From positions 33,935,007 to 33,999,006 of the forward strand of contig CM067086.1 in assembly GCA_034008185.1 (NCBI GenBank): a stretch of 64,000 nucleotides of DNA, given 5' to 3'. The first letter of the stretch is position 1, and every line of letters begins with the position of its first letter. Source of the DNA: Gorsachius magnificus (Eukaryota; Chordata; Aves; Pelecaniformes; Ardeidae). Made by a program: the position numbers and the translations under genes. Below are positions 37,465-51,978 of the stretch, piece by piece. The notes below the pieces were generated by a model that was not told where the DNA came from, made no database searches, and was given only the letters and a program-made list of their open reading frames with translations.

Positions 37465-40400
37465 GAAAAAGAAAACAAAGGTAAATATGAACATTGACCT
37501 GAAACTGAAATAGTAAGATACCAGGACATGTCAACTCACAGCTGTTCCAAACAAAAAGTTCCAAGAAAACGAGCACTTGACATTTAGTAGAAATTCTGTA
37601 CGAAAACGCTCAGTCTAGTTGCATTCAAGAGGTTGAGTTTTTCACCTAACACCAAAAATAATTTGCATAAGATACATGATAAATTTGATCAACAAACTCT
37701 GTACCAAGGCACAAAAACCCAAAGGAAAAAAAAATGTAAAATTAAACACCACTAAGAAAGATTTCAGTATAACTTGTCATGTTACAGGCAACAAAAGATA
37801 TTACTGTCAGTCCCAAAGGAGGTATGCCTTTGTCAATCCACAAAAAAAAAAAAAAAGACTTACACAAGAACAGAAATAACAGTAACTGAAAAGTATGTTC
37901 AATACAAAAACAGCAGAAAAGCTCTGAATAGCCATTTCAGGTATTTAGCCAACACAATTCAAACTAAATGCAAAGATGAAAAATCAGACATGGAAGAAGC
38001 TGACAGCAAAGGAATCTGTTGGCCTTATTTCTTTATCTTCCATTGTTTTTAAAGAAGAGCTAAGTTTATTTTTTAATGCGTTATTCTCTTGCACGCATTA
38101 AGAAAGTACAGTGCTCAAGCATTTTGCTTAATGGTGAGGAGGTGACGGGAAAGAGGAACTGCTGAAAATCTTGGGAGTGCTCACCTCCCCTTTTTTCAAA
38201 ACTTGTCTTTATTATATCGGTTGTAATAGGAGCCATAATTAAATTCTGAAACCTCACCAAATACCCAATAGTTTCATACAGGTTAATAAAGAAAAGTAAT
38301 TAAAATAAACAGAATCTGATGTTCCTCTGAAAGAAGATAAGACATTAGTAAAGTAGGAGCAGATTCACAGATCAACCAGACATCACCAGAAGCAGTAAAA
38401 TCACTTCAAAAACAGGAAGCCAATCATTTAGTATCCAAGAAAAAGAGAAATATCCCACAAACAAACAGCATATGCTTCTGTGAGCATGATTAAGCGAATG
38501 GAAGGCAACTGAGTTTTGGGCCACCGTACTCAGGGTCACCAACTCTCAAACTGTAATCAGCGGACAACCTGTGGTGCACAAGGCTTCCAGATGTGATCAT
38601 ATCCATTCAGTATTCCAACTGAGGTTTGATAAAAGTGTAATGCAGTAATAATACAAGTTTTGAGGGCATGACAACAGTATTTTCCCTGCAAACATGGGGC
38701 ACAAATGCCTTGGCCAAAGACCAGTTTTTTTTCATGCATTATTACCAAAAGAAAAAATCCCACCTTCTTTCTACTGGCAGCAATTTGTTCCATCTCTACT
38801 GTGTGGGCACAAGCATTTACTCATAGTAAAGCGAGAGAAATTGATTGAAAACTAGCTTGGCAAAATACTATCATCTAGATCAGTTCACATTTCGTTCATA
38901 TATATGAACAATTTTGCTGGGATAAATGAGAGCTCATGGACAGGACTGCTTCTCTAGGTGGGATTAATTTCACCATTGATAAAATGGAGTAAAAGATGAA
39001 TTTATCATAAAGAATTGCTAAAAGATTTAATACCTGTAAACTTTGAATAAGGCTCAGTGAGGAATTTTCAAGGAAAGACTACTGGGATTACAAGCATTTG
39101 GTATATTTAGTCTATTTCTCTATTCTTTTTATAAATACAATTCCCTAATTTTGCCCTTGTTAAGCGATGTGTTAAACTTTTCTAGAGAATGGGATGCTTG
39201 AAGATACCTACAGAGGCATAATCGTTAAGCACACAAATCTTTTTCCCTGTTTAGCTAGTCTGCTTTCCATTAACAGCCTTCACGCCTCATTTGTATAACA
39301 TCAGTCTCTACATTCTTTGCTAGAAGCTACACTTCATGATATAGTCTTGATTTATATACTGTGGCTATCTAAGTCTAATGTTCAGCTTTTCTAGTTACCC
39401 AACATACGCAAGTTGCCAAATGTTCAGCTTTCTGTTAAGCACAAATGCGTGGCATAGCCTTCAACTCACCTAGCTACTACTCACATGAATCAAAGAAGTT
39501 TACAAACAAAATGGAAAGATATATCTTGACTTAACCCCTCCTCAAAATAATTTCCTATAATGGGCAAATCCTTGCCTCCCTTCACTATGTTTTTTTCCTG
39601 CCTGTTATTCAGTGGCAGTGTCTTTGCTTGTGAATCAGTACAAGCTAGTAAATACCACTGAGAGACACCTGGCCTGACAAGGCAACTACTTGCAAGAAAG
39701 GAGACAACACTTAGTTAGACAAAGGAGTGTCAAGACTATCTTCTGTATTAATGCAAGTGATCTACACAAAACCAACACATGATTACATCTGTTTGAGCTG
39801 TGGTCAGAAAACAGAAGTCCCATCTCCCACATTTACCTATCCAACCTGTGCAGTCCAGCCCCTCCCTCACACTGGCACTCCTGAGGTCCTTCACTGAGTT
39901 GATTCAATTTGTTCAGGCTGCAGAAAACTAATCTCTCAAAAAGAAGAGTAGTTTTTCATTAGGTTAGCCAGTTAAATTTGTTTTGCACAGAGTGAAAAAT
40001 GGCAGGATAGAAGAGTACTAAAGAAAAGAACAGAGTCTAAAATAGTTGACAGTAGAGGTAAAAAATTGCCAGCCTTGCTCACCATTCACCTACTGGAGCA
40101 GAAGTCTGCAGAGCTCAGTGCTAAACCAGATCAGGCAGCTGATTCAGCTGGAAAGGATTCCTTCTTCCTGGCAGGTTAAGTTTCAGCTGTTTGGTTCCCT
40201 GCCTGCACAGCCACACAACAGGTTATGCCAGCACAGCACAGCATGGGAGTGAACAAGCAGCAGCATTGATAGAACCATGCCCAAAATTCCACAGGGCATA
40301 AGATTAAACCTGGACAGAGTCCTGTTGAGCTCTAAAGCAGTGACCAGTTATAGCAGACTGCATGGTACGCCAGAAGAAAATTATCTCTGAATAACACAGC

Positions 40401-43400
40401 TTGAGATGTAGTAAATGCAAGAAGATAAAATCCCTGACAAAGTGCTGCATGTATTTTCCTAACAGACAAGCTAGCTAGGTACAGGGAGGGCCTGTTCAAA
40501 CTAAGTATTAGTGTAAACATGCTTTTTCTGTCATTTCTTCTTTTATAAAAATTTGTAATTTTGTGGCTTATTTTGGACATTTGAAATACTTCTACTTACT
40601 ACTGCATTTCACTTTAGGCTAGCTTAAGTTAAAAGTAATTTCAAGGCTAGTTAACAAAACACATTTCTCAAACCTCTTTAGGTACTTTCTACAGAGTATC
40701 CAAAGATTCGAAGGATGTGCCCTTGCCCACATCACCCTCACAAAATGCACAGAACAGTCCAAGAGCCAAAATCTTTCCGGACACTTTCCACCATCAGGAA
40801 AGTCTCCTCAGTATTACACACTGGAAGACCTCTCTGGCATGCACATGAATTGTAGGAGGCATACACAATGCTGTGAAGGCAAAAAAAACCCAGCAAACAG
40901 TGTAACTGTATTAGTGTTTCTGCTTGGTTCAAGAGTGTGGCTTTCAAGCTACCTCCTGACGGTCCCCAATCACCATACTTTGGTTCACACTGCAGAGAAG
41001 GATCAAAGCACAAATGCTGAATTCATTTTGGACAAAACTAAATGAGTGCACCTAATGCACTCCAACCATTACTTAGAGTTCACTCTGTGGGTTTTGAGCT
41101 AGCGTGAAGCAAAACACCATGAACAGTGTGGATGTGAAGCTCCCACTACTAAGTGGTTTGCTCTACAAATCTGCTTCTCTTAGGCTGCAGTACTTGCTAA
41201 CATAGACTTTACTTAAATTGAATGAAATCACAAGAGGTAAGTTAACTTATTGAATTAGTCAAAAGACTTATGCAGGTACAGCACAAAAGCAGAGTTTTTT
41301 AAAAATTGTCTACTGATCATTGTGGAATTGAGAGCGCACCTAATGATCCAAATACAAAGAATTTCTGCATCTGCCTGTTTTTTCCTGCAACGGCTGTTAG
41401 TTGGAATGTCAGCATCTAGGGGGTTAAGTTTAAATTTATGCTTTGAATGAATTATAATATATATTTTGCTTTTGCCTCAAATGGCTCCAGGCTGATGTTT
41501 TCACAATATCTTAAACATAGAGGAAGCTCTTGAATGCGCCCTAATTGTTAGATACTTTCTAGATGCTAATGAGATCTCAACCATTCATTTTAAAGTGGTT
41601 TTTGTCTGCATATTTTTCATATGCACAGCTGAATGTACTTTATAGATGCTGAAGTATAGGTAGAACATTTTTAGCAGGTGTTTGTTCTGTGCAGAAAAAG
41701 GATACTAGGAATAATCTGAAGACTTGCTATAATTACCAAGGAGGGTACAAGAAGCTGCTACTATTCTGGTAAGAAATACTGGAAATGATTACAGTTTCAC
41801 ATCTAAAATCTCCCTTATGATTTGATGAGTCCTCACAGCATCTTAAACATAACAATAACCAAATATAAGACATGCTATCAAGGAATTAAGAGATTTTTCT
41901 AATATTAAGGATAATCCATGATGTCCCAGTTTAATGCTATACAGAAATTTGCCTCAGATGCCTTTTCCAGAAAGATGTTCTGTTCATCAAAGCACTCAAA
42001 AAAAAAAAGTCTACTCGAACCCTTTTCTGACAAAACAATGGTGAAATGACAACTAGTATTTTCACTAATTCTCTTTGATCAACTGCCAAGCCAAAAAGAA
42101 AAAGCATGTACTGAAACCATTGTGCAAAAACTAGAGCTATGCCCTTTGGAATAAAGAAATAGGAACAGGCAGGTGAACATCCTTGAAGCTTAACGATCAC
42201 AGGAAATTCTTCAGCAGTTGCTTTTTTCAGCAGTCGCTTTTAACATGAACTTTAGAGTTTCCATTTTGATCTTCGATGCTTAGAAAAAAAGCCTGAATCT
42301 CACTTCGATAAGAAGGTCCTGCACATCAGAGACACTAGTAATAGTTTTAATTCTCACCCCACTAGAATTTAACTGGTAAGATCAGACCTTAGGCTTTTAC
42401 AGCTTACCTCCCTACTGTGGAACAGAGCGTGTTCCTAAAAACCGTATTCTGAATAGCATTAGATTCTGGAGCAGTTTAAATATACCCAACTTGAACCATA
42501 TACATCTTACTAACATGACCGTTCCCAACTTCTTGAAGCTCCATGCCTTGCCTTCTGTCCAAAGAATTATGCCATACAGCGTACCCTGTAGTCACATTTA
42601 CTTGAAGAAGTTACAAGACTTCCACTCAAAAATCTCGACACCCCTTTAAGTCTCCTGGCTTATTCTACATAACTTTTACTGGTTTCTTCTTTTCTTTATT
42701 TTGCTAAATAAATGCCAGAACAAATGTCCGCATGTCCAGAATGGTTTGGAATCCCCCACAATGGGAGGGAAGGAAATTCCCAAACCCCCACAGACAGTCT
42801 GTTCGATTGAAGTGATCATTAAAAAAAGCCTACTATCAAGTATATTTTACAATAGTACCTTCGTTTAGATTTAGCTAAAGCTAAGAGCTAGGGAGTTATA
42901 CCTCACTGATCGACTATATACACGTATCAAGGCAGAGGAACATCATTAGAGTAACTATCTGAGAAGGAATTCTTCCAGGACATCGTAACGACAGTACGAG
43001 AAAAACCTGGAGATTAAAAAAAAAAAAAATCCCCAAAATATTCTGCTTTATATACCATTTGTTCTAAAATACTCTCTAAATTTTCTTAAAAGTGCTACAT
43101 CAGAGCATAACAGCAATGCTGAAGTTTTAATCAGAGGGAGTTACACACATACGAGCATCTGTTGTGACTTTTTCTCAGCATCTCTGGAGTTTTCTGAGTA
43201 TTATCTATAGAAACACTTTGTCCTTGTGCTATCTTTTAAAGATATGTTTCACAGCATTTTTCCTCAGTATGCTTAATTTACAGCTTATTTTTCCAAGGAA
43301 GCTGATTTTGAGGATCCTTGATTTGCTGTAGGCTTATTTAATGTCTCCCTTTGAGTATTCGGACAAGTAAAAAGGAAAATGAAGCTAAAAGAGGAAATGA

Positions 43401-46400
43401 GAAGTACATATTCCCTTTAATTTTTTGTTTTTTCTGCATTTTCTGGAAACAACCAGCATTTTTCTCACCAGATATGCACCTACTTTTAGGCATCCTGCCA
43501 CTTTCTCCTGATTTTTTTCTGAGATGAAGATTCTGACAGGGAGTACATAGTATGTCTTTGGCTTCTCACCATCCACACTGCTATGCCACTACTCTACACC
43601 ATACAAAAGAACTATGTCAGTGGGAAACTACCTAATGTCTGTTTGAATTCCTGGAAATTTTCTTCTTCCAGAAACATACACTGCCACCCAAACTTCCCTA
43701 AGACAAGATTTGCAAGTATCTAGGTAAAAGGATACACACCTGCCTGACACCAACATGTGCTCTTTTCCAGTCTGGTCTGTCTTCATAATCCCATGAAAAT
43801 TGTTTCAGGAAGGGGTAAGAAATAGCAGAGTAGAAATGTATTGGTTTGCCAAACTCCTAACTAGTCCCACACTCAGCATCTCTTCAAGAACTACTGGATG
43901 AAGGCTTTACAGACTTTATCTCAGGCCTTGCTATCAATCCCTCCCTAAATGACCTATCCCAGGGCACTAAAAGCAGCTTGCCAAGAGAAAAGGAGGTGTT
44001 ATTTTTTCTAATGGCATTCTCTGACTATTCTGTCATTTGCAGACATCCTAGGAATCTTCCCCTTCTGAGTCACACCTCCAGGATACCTCACCGCAATTCA
44101 TTTTAATTCCTGAAGAATTCATATTGTTCTTCATCCATCCAGCTTCCCATAAAATGATTCTGAGTAACAGCTCACTCCCTAGATTTTCAGTATGAGTTTA
44201 AATCCCCCACAGCATACATGTAAAAAAAAAAAAAAAACCAAACCCAAAAAAAACCAAAAATCAAAACACTAGCAAAAATCAAACAAACAAAACCACACCT
44301 TATACCTTAATTTCTACTTCCCAGATTTAGGTCTCAAAAGTCACATATGATATAGAGCAAAACCAGCAAAATAAATACAAGAAAGCTTGTTTGAATGAAA
44401 AATATTCACACAGATTTTAAATTCCCTACAATATACAGCACAATGAAGAAAACCAAGAGTTTCATAACCACACAGTAAGTACTCAAAATCCCAAAATATA
44501 TTAAAGCTCAAAGCCCACATGCATTCTGGTTCCTTATTCTACTAGATAATAAGTGATATAATTTAATTAGAAAAGAAAAAAGTGTATCTGAGAAACATGT
44601 ATTTCTATAGCTGCAGTCCCAAATACATATGCAATACTTAACATTACTATATTGGTTTACTAAAAAAATTGATATGTGGAATACATAATGAAGTGTCATA
44701 TTAAGTATAAAACTATTAAAGATTATTATTCTAGGTAACTCACTTGCATAAGGAGCTAAACTAACATTGAGTCAGTTCTTTCAGGTCTCGGTACACATCA
44801 AAAAACACCTTACTGCTCAAAAATAGATTTTGTAATACATAGCTATTCACTAAATCACGCAAGTCAGCCAGCGGAAGTTTTTCTGTTTATCTCGCAGTAT
44901 GAGGAACAGACAATGCATTTCATTCCTTACAAAATACTGTTAATATCATTTACCCACCTTGTCATAGTAGGATAGAGTCCTGTTTTGCAGGATTTTGCAA
45001 AATGTACATAGAAGAAGATTATTCTTGAGGGTTTATGCTAATTTTTTTTGCACTTGACAAATAAGTTAGGCATAAAATAGGCCTCAGTGATTTAGTATGA
45101 AAACCAAACAAGTAAACAAAACATCGCTAAACCTCTTACTTGCAAAATGAGATTTTCAAAGATAACTGCCTAATTAAGCCTATTTTTCCCAAGCACTTTT
45201 TTATGCAATTACTGTTCCTAGTAAACTTCAACTTACTTTTCTCAATTGTTTTGTGATTTAAAAAAAAAAAAAAAACAAACAACCTAAAAAGCTATGCTAC
45301 TTTTTTATTAATTAAGAACATCCCCCACAAAAAAAGGCTGCTATCTGCTCATTTCCCATATGGTTGTTTATTACCCTCCAATTCTCCAAGAATAGCTTTT
45401 TCAGGCTTTCTGTTAAACTTTCAAGAACTCTGTCATATGCAAGACTACTAATGTAAGACCACTTCAGTACAAGAGGCAGAGTTGCATACTACATCTACAC
45501 ACAGGAACAGAATATAAATTATTTCTTTTATTTAATCCACACTTCAAAACCTTATAAACAGTCTAAAAAGAGCCAAAAATTGCTCTTATTTTTCGTTATC
45601 ATGTCCTCTTGTTGCATAATATCAATCTCATGAATTGCAGACAACAAAACTATACTTGCTTACCTGAAAAAAAATTTAAACCCTATCAGCAAAACTGTTT
45701 CAACCACTGGAATAAGAGAAAAAATATTTTCCCCACATATTCAAAATAAGCTTTTTTCAACTGGAACAACTGAAAAAGCAAAGTGAAAATCTTAAGTGAA
45801 AATTTCAAGATTTTCAGAAAAGCTGTGGGTGAAATCCCAATATGATATTCAACAAAGATGCTCTCCTCTGTTACTTGAAAAAACAAACAAGCAAACAGAT
45901 ATGACTAAACCAATGGTGAGAAATTCTGTGTCTGCGTATCAGGCTTTTGTATGCTAGACTCTACAAAGCATGGACTGATGATCGTATATTCTGTTACTGT
46001 CCAGTTAACATAGCCAGCAAACCAACTAAAGGTTATCCCAGAACTAAGTTCTCATGAAATCCACGATCACTAATTTTTAAGGTAAGTAGCACAAAAAGTT
46101 TTCCCGCAGTACTGGAAAAATGGACAAATATAAACCTGGAAGAGTAAATGAAAGCGTAATGTACTGGATAAGCTCTGAACTGCAAGGGATGAACTACAAA
46201 TGTGGAGCATGGGCAAAGACAGAAGTCTTTCAACTGTATTTGGATAAGTAAACTCCAAATCAAGAAATACCGATTAGACAAGACTTCTCACCCCTGCTCT
46301 GTAAGAACACTTAAACCTCCAAATTAATGACCATTTCCTACAGAAGTAGGTATTAAGACATGTATAGTTGGGAAATAATCTCTTGCTTTACATACTTTTA

Positions 46401-46556
46401 ACTTCAGTGTTTCCACTGCTTTCAGTTCAAAAGAAATAGTATCATAGCAAGTAAATTAAGCTGTAAGTAAGAGTCTGCTTTATCAGTGAGATTTCCAGTC
46501 ACTGATTTTTTTGCCCCAGTGTACATTAAAAAACATTTTTTTAAATCTTTTTAACC

Positions 46557-46590
46557 GGGGGGGGGGGGGGGGTGCGGTGGGGGGGTGGAA
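46557..46590. repeat. G16 tract with further G-runs
   Basis: Sixteen consecutive G, followed by GCGG and a G7 run, in an otherwise AT-rich intron. It has strong quadruplex potential on the plus strand, so it is C-rich in the GPHN sense transcript. Confidence 0.85.
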
Positions 46591-49500
46591 TCCAAGACTT
46601 TCTTGCTCTTTAACTATAAAAGGTAAAGATTCCTATTCAGCACTGTTAAACTATAAAACGGAAACTGGACAATTTTACAAATCACATTCACTAGATATAA
46701 AAGCTTATCATCACGGACATTAAAAATCAGAAAGAAATGCTTTTGTGAAGGCTTATGGCTACAAACGGCAAAGAGGGAGATCTAGTTTCTATGGATAAAC
46801 TCAACATTATGACAGCCTTAGAGTTGGGAAAGACAAAAATCAATGTTGCTTAGAGTCATTAAAATGTTTTACTCTTAATGGAAGTACAGCATTTCTCTAG
46901 TTCTAGAATTCATTCAGTGAACTAAGCTTTTGGAAGAAAATTAAGGCTCCTAGGAAAACCTACTGGCTTGAATCTATGTTTTGAAGATGAGTGCCCAGTA
47001 CAATGTAGTTTTTGAGAGAAAGGCAGATGACAAGCAAAAAGCTAACCAACTTAAATGTAGACAATTAGGGCAATTTGACAATAAGTCTTTACTCTCCCAC
47101 CCACACCTCTGAGAAATTTTACTGTAACTTCTAATGCATGTCCAAAACGTGAAGAGCATCACCACTGAGAAAAGATCTTCTTAGGGGAAAGTCATGAGAA
47201 GGTACCTCATAAAGTAGGAGAGGCGCATATGAATTTTTAGTTGGAAAACCAACAGCTTATATATTTCTAGAACAGTCTGAGCAACAAATTGTGACACCCC
47301 AACTATTTTGTTTGCCATGTTTCTCAAAGATAATTTTTACAAAACTTTTACATCGGTGAATTTAAGATGTGCTCAGGTAATCTCTTAATTTGGACAATGT
47401 TCTCAAGGAGTCAACAACCTCACTATCTGAGAAGAATGCTTGCTTCGAAGTGATAAATCCAGATGCAATGTATACACACCATGTTATTTCAACAAACTAA
47501 ATGGTCTCAGAGATGCTACTGTGATCTTTCACACTATAGTATTAAGAGGCTAAACAAGGTCTGCGGTTATGCATTCAAAAACCTTTGTCTACCTTATTGA
47601 GTAGACCCATGGCAACAACTACCATTCAAAATGTTTTTATTCTTCCTTTCTTCCTCCAAGTAAAAATTAAGTACCTGAAGGATAAATTATTACTGAAGGG
47701 TTGCATTTCTCCAAACCCCCTTACTCCCTTAACAGCGTTTCATGAAGGTGAAAAGCTGTATCACCACTTTTTAAACAATACTAAATACAGCAAAACTATC
47801 CTGGAAAAGAAAGTTATCTGAGGTTTTTTTTTTTAAACAAGCAAGAAACAATACAAAAAGAGAGGCAAAGACAGAAAATTATGTTCATGTCTGGTGATGT
47901 CTCTTTCTCACAGACCTACCTCAAGAGCAGACAAATACTTAATGAAGCTTTAATAGCCAACCCCAAATTTCCCAAACTTTAATCAGGAATATTCGGAAAA
48001 AAAAACCCCATGTAACAAAACATCAAGTTTTGACCAGTTACACTAGATGCTTACTGGACAGAAAACAAGCGGTAAATTAGAAGAAAATGGGGATGGAGAA
48101 GAAAAAGGACAAAATAAAAGAGCAACCAGAGAGAACCAGTTTCTTTTTTCAATCAAGCTAGTGGAGACAGCAATATCATGCAGATCTCTCTGGACGGTTC
48201 TAGTCAAGGGTCTGCTTAGTCCCTCACATAAAAAGAAAGGTCACAGATTATGTAACTTTTACCAATGTCACCAGCAGTGGAGGATGACCTAATATTGATT
48301 CAACTCTGGGCATCGCACACATTTTCTTCCCTTTTCTAGCCAACTTCAGCATTACAAAATTCTGTACTTACTAATCCAGGTTCAATATCCTGACACCAAT
48401 GGTAACTGATTAACAACCATTCTGTCAGAGACATCCTATACATGAAAGGCTTACAAGGGGCAACCAGAATAATTCCATATTGAGAGCTCTATTTTCCTAA
48501 GGAAGCATTGGTGCACAACACTGCAAACAGAGCACGCACATAATCTAACCTTTACCATAAATATAGATACTTTTCTTCTTTTTTACTTGTTTATCAACCC
48601 CACATTTCTTGTTTCCCTGGGTGTGTTTCTTTTTAAAAAAGAAGATATCCGGAACACTTAAATGACAAAGCTTTGGCCGCTGTTAGCCTAACTCTGCTAT
48701 CTCATTCTTCATCACAAAAATCACCCAATCTGACAGTTAGCATCACAGTTCTTTTAAAATTTATTTTACTATAAGGGTATCCTCATGACAACATAACACT
48801 AAGGTCTATTACTAGTTCACATGCCTGCAGTACATATAGAAGAGGGAAAACCTAGGTTTGGAACTTAAGTGAGCAGTATCTTTAATCTGAACACTTCATT
48901 AACACTGGGGCTGAATATGATGCTTTCATGGCTGCATTCTTTTCACGTTGCAAAATGTCTTGAAGTGATAATGCACGGAGATTAGAACTCAATTTTCTAC
49001 CTGCAAACTTGGGAGACTTACTATTCACATAAGACAAAACCCTCTAGTTTACAACAAATTTCACAGTTCTGTAATCTGTCATTGTTTATATCTCCAGATT
49101 TCAGGAAGACAGTTCTTTATGGACTCCATTCTTCTCATTGACTCAAGACCTTGGCAGTTTGGATATAAGAGAAGTTAACAAGTTTAAAAAAAACCAAGGT
49201 GCTGCATTCTGCATAATTTCACATTTGAACACACTAAGTTACTTCAGCTAAACAATAAACAAACTTTCTAGTTCTCTAGCACACTGTACCTGTTTTCATT
49301 TGCCACAAGTGAATACACATTTGCTTCTAGATAGGAAACTAGCAATTCACACACAAACACAAAGGTCTGCTAAGCAAAACTCAACACAGTAACTTACTCA
49401 AAACAAAACTGAATGCAATGAAACTAAGCTATACAACAAACTTTATTCACTTTCTATTAACATACTCTGGAGCCATGTGCCTCAATCTCAACAGCAGACA

Positions 49501-51315
49501 AGACTAACAGCATGCCCAAATAATTTTTTTTATGTCCTCATTTAAAAATAAACATACAACTTGACTCCAAATTAACTCAAAGGAGTTACTCCTAAGTAAA
49601 TTTAAATTCAATCCGAATACTACCATAAGGTGCAATAATGGTACTTTCTAAACTGAGTATAACCAGGTCTAATAGGAACATAAATCTATCTGCCTGTGCT
49701 GATAAGCCCACAAGTATACACTGCTAACAAAACAAACATATGGCTATGATCTTAATTAGAAAAGCTAAAGAAGTCATGTTATGTTAATTATCCAATTTCT
49801 GATCACTGAGCTATTCTAAATGATTAAACCAAAAAATAGTGCTCATACCTAACCTTTCCATTCCTACACTTGTTCCTTCATACACCAGCCAAGAAGCAAT
49901 TATTAGTTCATTTCTATGAGAAAAATTCAGAAGAGTGAATTTTTAAATCTGCTGTCTTTCCACAGCTGAAAAAGCAGAAAAAATTAGGGGGTCCAAACCC
50001 TGTAAAGTACATACATTCTCTTTCAGGGGTTAAAGGAAATGTCAGAGTGCAAAATAATTAAGTTTTGCCAAATATACGATATTAATGCAACGCTTTTATA
50101 TAAAACTGTATTTCATGTTCTCCATACACAAAAAGGGGGCTAGGAAGATTGTTAGAAACTAAGGTGTCCCCTTTCAAAATGGCAAAATAATTCCTGCAAA
50201 ATTTTTCAGCGCCCGCATTTCAAAACAACATTAAGGGGAAAAGGGCTAAAACTGCTCTGTTCACTTATGCCTTTTGTTTTCCTTTCAAAAACAAAAAAAT
50301 AAAATCAGGCCACATGCTCTCCTCAATGGAACTGCAAATTATGATACAAAGTTAAAAGAGTTGAATAGTGCTCAAACAGGATTTATGGTACAAAATAAAA
50401 GCTTATGTATTCTGAAAGATTACCTGAATCTATTGTGGGACTTAGTAATTATTTAAATTATTGTAACACCGTATGTATCCGGTATTGCATTCTGGGAACA
50501 TTTACAGGTGAAAATTATCACAACTCGATCAACTGAAAATAATAATCCGAGTTACAGAGCACAAAGTTGCACAAAATATGCAAAGAGCATTCCATTAGCA
50601 GACACCTCCTTCTCACTTTACCTTCTACAATAATATGCAATTGCACGCATGTCCTAGCTTTCAGAAACGAAAGCTATGAACTCCCCCCATCTGACTTTTG
50701 CGCCTGGCCAAACCTGCTCTGTCCTTACTAAGGCCATGACTGCCTGAAAGCCGAAAGCAATGCTACAGACTTCCACTTCTCTCGCACCTTGATTTTCTTG
50801 AGGTTTACCGTCAAAATAACCTTGCAGCCAAAGGCTTCGCAGGAAGGGCCGAACTCCTGCCCCGGCGGCGGGGGTTCGGCACCCGGCGGGGTTCAGCACC
50901 CGGCGAGGGAACAGCGCGGGCTGCGCCGGGGCTCCCGCCGCCCCCCGCCGGCGCCGGCCCGTTTCTGGAGGCGGCGTGAGACGGCAGCCTTCGGGTTAAA
51001 CGTCGCCAGGTTTAATCGGTAACTTTCGGGTTGGCTCCAGGCCTCCCCTCCAACGAATGCATCCCCCTTCGCTCCGAACATCTGCCGACTCCTAAGCGTG
51101 CTCGCGGCGCTGCTTTCCACGAACAGCCATGTCTTCCCAGGCTCCCGGGAAAACCTACTGAGCTTGACGCGCAAAAATGTCACTAAAACCGCTCGCCCCT
51201 TCCCTCGCCAGGAGCCCTGTTTGTGCCCCGATGCACTCGAACCCCTTGGGGGCTCCATTCCTGGGCGTACCGCGCTTCCACCGGAGCTCCACGGTACGCC
51301 GGAATAACCGCAAAG

Positions 51316-51328
51316 CCCCCCCCCCCCC
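51316..51328. repeat. C13 tract at the start of GPHN intron 1
   Basis: Thirteen consecutive C on the plus strand (G13 on the transcribed-sense strand), followed by a further C-run after one G, about 650 bases downstream of the exon 1 donor. The nascent transcript would carry a G-rich segment capable of forming a quadruplex. Confidence 0.8.
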
Positions 51329-51968
51329 GCCCCCGAAGGCCGAAGAAGCCCCGAAGCCTGCAACGCGCGTACCGGCTCCGGGAACCGCGCTGCGCGACCA
51401 CCGCCCGCCGCGCGCCGGGGGCTGGCTAACGGACCGGCCACGCGCCGCGAGCAGCGGCAGCCGGGTGCCCCCCCCCAGCACACGGGCACGCGCACCCCCC
51501 CCTTCCCCCCCAAAAAAAAGGCCAGGGAGGGGGAGGGGAAGGAGTGACCCTAAAGCGCCGAGCCTGCCAGGCTCAGGAGCACCCCCGGGGCACGGAGCTC
51601 AGGCCGCCGCCCGGGGAAGGCAGGCCCGGCTCCCGCCGGCCCGCAGCCCGCGCCGGCCGCCGGCTCCCTTCCCAAACGCCTCTTCGTCCCCTCTGGGTGG
51701 GCTATTCCCGGGCCAGTCCCCCGGGCTGCGGCGCTCAGTAGCCCGCTCGCCCGCCTGCGGCAGCGGCGCCCAGCGCCGCCCGGCCCCGCGCACACGCTCC
51801 CCGCCGCGGCCGGAGCGCCGCCCCCGCGTCCCCGTCCCCGGGCCCGGGCCGAGGCCTCGGCTACAGCACGCACGGCAGAGCGGCGGCTCCCTGCGCGGCG
51901 TGCACCGGCTCGCGGCCGCCTCCCGCCTCTCCCCCCGCCTCTCCCCGGCGCCGTCCCCGGCCGCGGCC

Positions 51969-51978
51969 CGTTACCTGT
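51969..51978 (-). other. GPHN: GPHN exon 1 splice donor
   Basis: On the minus strand the exon end reads ACAG followed by GTAACG, a good GT donor. Splicing here leaves one base of a valine codon, as expected if exon 2 continues the conserved G-domain strand. The in-frame continuation past this site (GNGPRPG and onward) is low-complexity GC-rich translation, which supports a splice here. Confidence 0.85.

Larger units (their letters stand above)
37104..50829. other. AT-rich intronic DNA, 13.7 kb, homopolymers only
   Basis: No exon or classifiable transposon recognised. It contains an A26 tract (37439-37464), further A tracts near 37842, 43018, 44222 and 45259, and a G16 tract at 46557-46572. 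A locally GC-richer patch at about 39.84-40.28 kb has no coding signal that I can see. Just before the CpG island, 50.64-50.83 kb is transitional in composition. Confidence 0.55.
1..51974 (-). other. GPHN: GPHN intron 1 (5' part)
   Basis: Everything below the exon 1 donor reads as AT-rich, repeat-bearing intron transcribed from the minus strand. I looked for the reverse complement of the next gephyrin exon (coding for a peptide beginning SDSCFRN) and did not find it, but this was by eye and a short diverged exon could be missed. Apart from the repeats listed separately I recognise no coding exon of any other gene here. The length, over 50 kb, fits the very long first introns of vertebrate GPHN. 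Confidence 0.75.

Noticed and set aside
37331..37576. 81-codon minus-strand frame with poly-phenylalanine
   Set aside because: Phenylalanines are encoded by the A26 homopolymer. Chance frame.
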